Below, piece by piece: positions 17,010 through 22,943 of a DNA stretch of 22,943 nucleotides. Origin of the DNA: Reticulitermes lucifugus (lineage: Eukaryota; Arthropoda; Insecta; Blattodea; Rhinotermitidae); the NCBI GenBank assembly GCA_026260175.1, contig JAKCWW010006807.1, positions 921 through 23,863 of the forward strand, given 5' to 3'. Below the pieces are notes generated by a model. The model had not been told where the DNA came from. It worked only from the letters and a program-made list of their open reading frames with translations, and did no database searches. Every line of letters starts with the position of its first letter. Positions within the stretch are counted from its first letter, which is position 1. A program made the position numbers and the translations under genes.

Positions 17010-20000
17010 TTACGTCACAAAATGGACGGCTTTTCACTGGTTTACCTTAAACTGAATAATTTCCTTTTCTCTTTCATAGTTGGGTCATTACAGCCCTTTT
17101 TGGACCACAATGCAAAGATAGGTGAGAAACACGGACAGATTGTGAATCCTGATCAAGAATAATTGATACAGACAGAAAATCCTACAAAAAATTTCGTTTC
17201 TAATCGGTAGTTGAACCGATATTCCTCATGTAAGTGTCGCTCAGCTGACAGACCTGATACTGAAATAGGACTGCAGACGATGCAGTCGAGGCATTTTTCA
17301 AAGTACTGTCTTTGTATATGAGACGGGATGCATGGATAATAGAACAACCATGTGCTTGAATGCCAAGTTTCGGATCCCAACAGCGGTGTGGAATTTTCTC
17401 TTCATTGCAACATTCAAACCGTCCCTGGGTTTCATCCAGCTTCCACTCCAGTGGGTAAACGGGACAAAATTTGCTGGAGCATGAAGCTATGACTAGCATA
17501 TCCTAAGAAGTAAGATTATTCGGGTTTTGTATTTATGGTTTTTTTAACGCTCTGAGCGTTATAAATTTCCATGGTTTTGTTTTTAAAGTGGTGTTTATCA
17601 CTAAAGTAATTTTACTTTTTTTTTCTTATGCCATTACTGCGGATATCAGAAGAAACTACCTGAAGACTCAAGATTTGAAATGTAACTCCCTGTGCTGTGA
17701 CTTGAACTTAACAAATTCCAACGGGCTGAGCTGACATGTTTATTTTCAATACTGCTTCACATGAATTCCTGTAATAAGGAGAGGAAAACCAATTTTGTTT
17801 AAAATCCAGGCAGATTTCACAATTTGTCCCTTCACACGATCTAGCTAAGATTACGAGTCTCTCTTCTGTCTTGCATGTGTGTCCTACATAACAGCCTCGG
17901 TTAAGTGGAATTCTACAGCACTCTGCTGCCTTGGAGAGGATTGAATCTGTATTGTCTACGCGCGCAGCAAAATAGAATACGATTAATTTAAACTCCACGT
18001 TCCGCCTCATTATTAGCTACCTTTTTGCCTATTTTTAGTCTGCTTAACTTTCATTGTACGGGAAGAAATTTGGTTTTATGAACTCCATATAACTATCTGA
18101 CCCAATAAATCTTACACAGAATAATGTATTTGAAAAGTAGTATGGATATGAAGCCAATATAAATAACCAAATACGTAGTTGTATATTATAATTCAATACA
18201 TTAGTGTTATTAACAAGTCGGCTCTGAAAATTTGGGAGGCCGGAAACATGTAATGTAATGTGGGATCAAGAAATTGTGTGTGGTAAATCTTGGGAACATA
18301 AGCAGCTTTCATAAACACCACAGTCTTGTGGAATAAAAAAAAATACCGGCAGACGAAATCTGTAAGGATATCTACCTTTTCTTATGAGGGCAATAACCAA
18401 TGAACCAGGTGACATTTCTAAGGAAGTGGTTTATAATCACGAATGTAATATTCCATAAAGCGTGTTTTATGGGCCTCTACGTTTATAGTTGCAAACATGG
18501 CGGTGATGTGAACTTCTGAATTTATATCTCATAAACGTAACATAAAAGGAACACTGTAAGTAGGCCTGCTAGTAGAAACTACTCACAACCCTGAGAGAGA
18601 AACGTTAAAATTAAAGCTGTAAAATCTACAGTTCTTGCTAGAGTCAACTTATAAAGTAAGCAAATTACGGATATTAGGCTTCATTCTCTACGTTTGTGTT
18701 GTGTTTTGAATCACATATTTGTTGCCAACATTAAGAATGCATGGAGCCATATATCCGCTGTACCATATGCCTGTATATTGTAGTGCTTATTGAAGTAGAG
18801 GGAGGCCGTCATGTTGACTTTCCACTGATCTCTTTTGTGTAGAAGCAAACTGGATATTTTTTCTTTCGAGTCTTCGGTTGTACGAATTGCTGTTTTTGTG
18901 TTTTTCTCAGTCTGTCCATGTGAATACCTGGATAGTGCCTTCAGAGAGGCAAAAATTGTCCTAATGTTTTGCCCCATGCTCGAGAGCTACCAGTTTCTAA
19001 TCAGGGCACAGAAGCAGCATGTACTTACAATAATATATTTGCAGCAGATAATGGGATATGGCACGAGTGTACAAGACCACTTGCATCTACGTCTATTACC
19101 AGCTGCCATTCACAATGTTCTCCCCTTTCAATCTACACTTCGGTGCAGTTTATAAAGCTTCGTTAAATGAAAGTAGAATAGTTTTCATATTGTCCATAAT
19201 CTTGAATTCTCTATTCATTCACTATTCATGATCATGTCAATGGTTTTTAACTTATGAAATTGAAACAGCGTTGTACAATAGCTGCACGCAGTTCCTAGTA
19301 TGTTGGTGTTTCCTATCGGAATATGTATGTTTAGAATCCCCTCCTGGTTTAGATTCTTCATGGTTTCCTGCTTCTGTTCAAGTGAATGCCGAAAAAGTGC
19401 CGTCAAATAGGTCACGAGAGCCTCCTTTGCGATCGGTGTATATTCACCATTCATCAATCTTCTCGTCTGTCATTCATTGTTACATAACCTCCGCAGATGG
19501 AAGAATATAATTAAATAATATAAAGGCCAATCTTCTGTTCTGTATAGACTGCAGACAGACGTGAGGCTTCACTGTCAGCATGGCTTAAAACAACATTATG
19601 TTTAAGGAATTGAACGTTGACATACTGCTTCGGTATTTGTGATATCGCACCATGACATCATCTTGATTAATCGAAGTGGAACGCCCAGGGTGATTTATTA
19701 CTAGCTGTGAGTTGGCAGAGTAAACTGTGTAAATTATGGATAAAGTTATATGTATTGGGCCTAGAGAGATGCTTTTCCCGTGCCTAATTCGTGCCATACT
19801 GAGAGAGGACCCCGAATTTCTAATAGAAGTCTGCAAATTAAAAATTAAAAAAGGCTCAGGTATCATGTTTTGGGATTTGTATGTTCCTTCGTAGAATAGT
19901 TCAAAAGATTGTGTATTTGACTTGAATATATTTTATACAAGACTACGGCTGAAGTGTCTTTAATTTACCCAAGGTGTCAAGAAATTCTTAATTTTTGTGT

Positions 20001-20265
20001 GACGAATTCAGGGGCACCATTTGCATATTCCCCAAAAATAGGGGACTCAGAACATCTGTACCTAAAGTCAGATCTACAGACTTTATATCAGATGACACGT
20101 ACGCTTAAAGCCGCCAGCAGTGATGTATGGTTATGTCCCTCTTTGCGACATATGTCAGTTTCAATTTTAGGCCGTTTACTTCTGCGCAGAATTTCTTGAA
20201 ATCATCGAACCTGACCGCTCTCTCGTCGCTTCACTGCACAGCGTAAGAGTTTATGTATCTGGATC
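17010..20265. other. Long stretch without a recognisable gene
   Basis: It holds several roughly 80-106-codon frames: minus 17200-17499, minus 17708-18010, plus 18835-19155 and minus 19585-19866. The two at 17.2-18.0 kb are cysteine-rich and on the same strand, but no family is recognised. In the 17708-18010 frame, an acceptor-like TTTTGCTGCGCGCGTAG falls at about 17974-17958 on the minus strand. No tandem or inverted repeat stands out. Confidence 0.4.
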
Positions 20266-20345
20266 CGGCCGGGATTCAAGTTTTATAATTAATCTGTCCT
20301 TCTCTTTAGAGGTTTTCCTAAACCTTGTCTCCCTTTGGTTTCTCT
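20265..20345 (+). mobile_element. Possible decayed SINE fragment
   Basis: CCGGCCGGGATTCAAG resembles a B-box region. After a gap comes AGAGGTTTTCCTAAACC, a motif common in the body of a widespread insect SINE group. No tail, A-box or target-site duplication is seen. Confidence 0.25.
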
Positions 20346-20534
20346 TTAAATATTTATTTTATGTAGCTTTCATTATCCTATCCTTTTTTGTAGTCAGTCG
20401 AATTGTGATTTAGTCTTTCAGAATTCTCCATTTGGTTCAAATATACTTTATCTTTCTGTCATGTGAATTTCTCCCCCTCACCATCAACACGTCTCAAGAA
20501 ATTCATTTCAGGAAAGCAGTCATTTATTTTTCGC

Positions 20535-20605
20535 TTTCCTTCATCTCTTATACGACATGTCTATCCAAGCCAGTTGAAAGAATCGTCGTTTTGCTAGGCT
20601 TACCA
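20535..20605 (-). pseudogene. Possible LINE remnant around the RRxxNWLGHVxRM-type motif
   Basis: On the minus strand, ACGACGATTCTTTCAACTGG followed by CTTGGATAGACATGTCG resembles decayed codons for a motif such as RRFFNWLGHVCRM near the C-terminus of LINE ORF2, with a small indel. No open frame survives and the evidence is short. Confidence 0.25.
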
Positions 20606-20814
20606 CCACACGCGGCGTTTTGCCTTCGTATGATATTAGGGATGCCGATATATGTTTCGTTATTTATATGACATTAGTAACTAATTAGTACATTTTTTGA
20701 AATCTCTACATATTTAAACGTTCTTAATAGATGTGAATATATTGATTTAAAAATAATTCACTGCAGCAATCACCATAAAGGCAAAATCTCCAAACTAACA
20801 CTGTAAAAATAATT

Positions 20815-20825
20815 ATTCTTAAAAT
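20815..20825. repeat. Target-site duplication, copy 1 (11 bp)
   Basis: ATTCTTAAAAT, identical to 21017-21027. It lies at the 3' tail of the SINE. Confidence 0.8.
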
Positions 20826-21016
20826 ATAAAGGTAAATCAATCCCATTACAGGCCTGGACAGGCCCTTAGGGTTCCAGGAGGTTGAGGCTTCCAGATTTCT
20901 AGACAATCGGAACATGAAGGTGGTAAGATTGTGAACCCTAGGCACCGGCCGCCTTTACCCCACAAGAAATACTCCTGGTTCTCATTTCTGTTAGAGGCTG
21001 AGTCGACCCCAAGACC
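20826..21016 (-). mobile_element. SINE, 191 bp, minus strand, probably 5'-truncated
   Basis: A perfect 11-bp direct repeat brackets it. Read on the minus strand it contains GGGGTCGACTCAGCCTCTAA, GTGGGGTAAAGGCGGCCGG, CCACCTTCATGTTCCGATTG, TCTAGAAATCTGGAAGCC, CCTCCTGGAACCC and GGCCTGTAATGGGATTGAT, then TTTACCTTTAT as tail. There is no A- or B-box, so either the head was lost at insertion or the family lacks one. A second copy begins at 22843. Confidence 0.85.
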
Positions 21017-21027
21017 ATTCTTAAAAT
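21017..21027. repeat. Target-site duplication, copy 2 (11 bp)
   Basis: Identical to 20815-20825. It fixes the 5' end of the inserted copy. Confidence 0.8.
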
Positions 21028-21906
21028 GTGAAACTTTTAATTGAAGAAAAACAATTAATATCAAGGAAAAGAGAAAACTCAGATATCAATTTAAAAATTT
21101 CTGTTATAAAAAGAGTGAGATTTTGGTAGTTGCATGTGAACTACAGACTTATTTCAAAATTCAGTTTTCTTACTAAGAAATCCGATAGGGAACTCAAGTT
21201 TATTAAATTAGGCCATAATCTCTTTCAGATTCTCTGGTTTAAGTGTTATTTCTGAATCTTTTTTTAATTCGTCTTACTTAATTTAATAATGCTTTCCAAA
21301 CGGTTGTTTATAAAAAATAGTGCAAAATTTTTCTTCCAAGCTTGTTATTAAAATTGTGATTTTCTTGCATTTTGCACATAAAATGAATACATTGTAAAAA
21401 TCTCTCTTCTATTTTTTCACGTTTCAAACGTAAAACCATTAATCGGAATTCAACTAAATTTTGTACACAAAGCTAAGCATCAAATCGTGACAGGCAATTT
21501 TTCGTGGACTTTTGAAGTGATTTTAGTGTTTTTTTGTCACTGAGAGAATAGAATCCTAAAATCCGCCGTGAAATCTGCTCTAGATCGAGATTATGTGAAA
21601 ATACACAATTACGACTTGCAGCATTACTGGAGCAATATGGCCTTTTCTCTCGCTCTCACTGTCTCGCCGTATCGAACCCTGCACCGAAGCACAGTTTTTG
21701 GACCTTAGTTGAGGTGAAGTTTCTTGCTCCTCTGATATGGCGCATATGAAATTAGGAAGCTGAGGATTATATGTTACAAAGTACAGACAGCTGCTTCCAT
21801 GCAAAACATCACTTTATTTATTCAAAGGAGAAGGAAAAAGGTATCTTTATGTTTATCCGTATTTAGTGATTAGGTCGCACCGAAGTTTTAGCGAATGTCT
21901 TATTTT
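21028..21906. other. No recognisable gene
   Basis: AT-rich sequence with several T runs. The 74-codon minus frame at 21580-21804 has no family features. Confidence 0.5.
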
Positions 21907-21936
21907 ATGTATATATATATGTATATATATATACAT
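21907..21936. repeat. TA microsatellite, near-palindromic
   Basis: Alternating ATGTATATATATAT followed by GTATATATATATACAT, which can fold on itself. Confidence 0.9.
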
Positions 21937-22186
21937 AGGACAAATAGAATGTTATCCTTATCTTGGATGATAGCTTATTGCACAAAATGGTACATAGTAA
22001 CACTATCAGGATTCTCCTTAATATCTACAATTAATTTTAAAGTTTTGCAATGCAGTGAATGTTGGCGACATGATGTCATAGCTGCCGTGTTGCTTATTAC
22101 CTTTATCAAAAATAACTCTTAGTTTTGTCTGTTTTACTAATTCTTATTGCTGGTTTCTGCCATAACATTTTAAAACGAGTGATGTT

Positions 22187-22297
22187 AAAGGTAAAGAAAT
22201 TATCCCTGTGCACACCACGAAACCATTCACAGGAATGGAGCTGTAGTTCCTGTCGTTCTTAATATTTTAAATGCCGAGGTAAATCCCAGCTCACCGA
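22187..22297 (-). mobile_element. Decayed SINE 3' fragment
   Basis: The plus strand shows TTAAAGGTAAAG (tail complement), CACACCACGAAACCATTCAC, GGAATGGAGCTGTAGTTCCT, CGTTCTTAAT and GCCGAGG, in the same order as the complement of the 11143-11426 family. It is strongly diverged. The 5' limit is unclear and no duplication was found. Confidence 0.5.
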
Positions 22298-22842
22298 ATT
22301 TCTCTGCCTGGATATTTAAATTTTGCGCATGCTTTACAAATACTTTAATATTTCTAAATCGGAAAAAAATTTATGAAATAAAAGGCACTTTGATGGGAAG
22401 GAAAGAGAAATTGCTTAGAATTCCTTAAAATGCCAACATAAAATATCAAATATAGGCAACCCGTTCAAGAGCAAACTCTCTTAACTGTTTTCAGAGTCAA
22501 TGGACATTTTTCCATTCCCCTCCCCTTAGAGCCTCTACTCGGCTGCTCAGGAAGCAAAATGATTTTATGACTAACATTCCATTTGCAAAAAGCAAGACTA
22601 ACCTAACGGCGCAGTGCGTTTTTAGCACGTATGCCACTTACATATTTACGGTCAATTTAGGGCCTAAGTTTGGACCTGGCTAAGTGTTTACACATAGATA
22701 CAACAACAAAAATATTGCAGACTGCTTCAGAGTTGCCATATTGTGCAGACAGAGAAAGAGACGCGTTTTCAATGTTGCCAAAAGGAGCTCACGTAAAAGT
22801 ACACGTTAGCAAAGCTCAGCAATATCAGTCGCTAGCCCAGAA
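22298..22842. other. No recognisable gene
   Basis: AT-rich spacer between two SINE copies; nothing supportable. Confidence 0.45.
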
Positions 22843-22943
22843 GTAAAGGTAAAGGCAAAGCAATCCCATTACAGGCCTTGACAGGCTCCAGGAGGTCGAG
22901 GCTCCCAGGTTTTTAGACAATCGGCACATGAAGGTGGTAAGGT
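22843..22943 (-). mobile_element. SINE copy running off the right end
   Basis: It begins with the tail complement GTAAAGGTAAAGGCAAAG and continues CAATCCCATTACAGGCC, CTCCAGGAGGTCGAGGC, TAGACAATCGGCACATGAAG and GTGGTAAG. This parallels 20826-20930 almost base for base, except for about 10 bases absent after the GACAGGC. The rest of the element lies outside the window. Confidence 0.85.

Noticed and set aside
17659-17682. CTGAAGA ... GAAA resembling a hammerhead core
   Set aside because: No helix II pairing between the boxes and no flanking helix I.

Overview
The window looks like nuclear DNA from an animal with a large, repeat-rich genome, most likely an insect. It is AT-rich, has no dense run of long open reading frames, and carries tRNA-derived SINEs, decayed non-LTR (LINE) fragments and old tandem arrays. 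The SINE 3' ends (a TAATGGGAT...TTTACCTTTA-type tail, and a GCCTTCATGGCATG motif ahead of a similar tail) recall families I associate with cockroaches, termites and other Polyneoptera. That assignment is from memory and tentative. The longest open frames are only about 100 codons. None shows a domain I recognise, so I annotate no host protein-coding gene. The window is best read as intergenic or long-intron DNA.

Layout. A minus-strand SINE with a 13-bp target-site duplication (TSD) lies at 756-1004. A GC-richer block at 2700-3330 contains a possible minus-strand promoter/first exon, a 38-bp tandem triplet and a CCTG-type microsatellite. A five-copy array of about 135 bp, each unit with AAT runs, spans 3661-4335. 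A decayed LINE 3' end (minus strand, 4612-4880) follows, apparently interrupted by a SINE fragment at 4480-4607. A very degenerate array of about 88 bp period covers roughly 5280-6060. A six-unit array at 8500-9662 holds a SINE fragment inside four of its six monomers. A SINE with a perfect 10-bp TSD sits at 11143-11426.

The second half holds a 552-bp foldback element at 13501-14052. Its two arms each carry a hammerhead-ribozyme-like core, on opposite strands. A GC-richer block with two STAT-type palindromes and splice-acceptor-like sequences lies at 14815-15000. Related ribozyme-like stem-loop relics occur near 11.75 kb and 15.64 kb. Another SINE with an 11-bp TSD is at 20826-21016, and a relative of it runs off the right end from 22843.

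The most interesting observations are the paired hammerhead-like motifs in the foldback element, which suggest a Penelope-like non-autonomous retroelement in inverted arrangement, and the tandem array that appears to have acquired a SINE in one monomer and then amplified the loaded form. All element assignments come from reading the sequence by eye and from remembered family features. No database search was possible.
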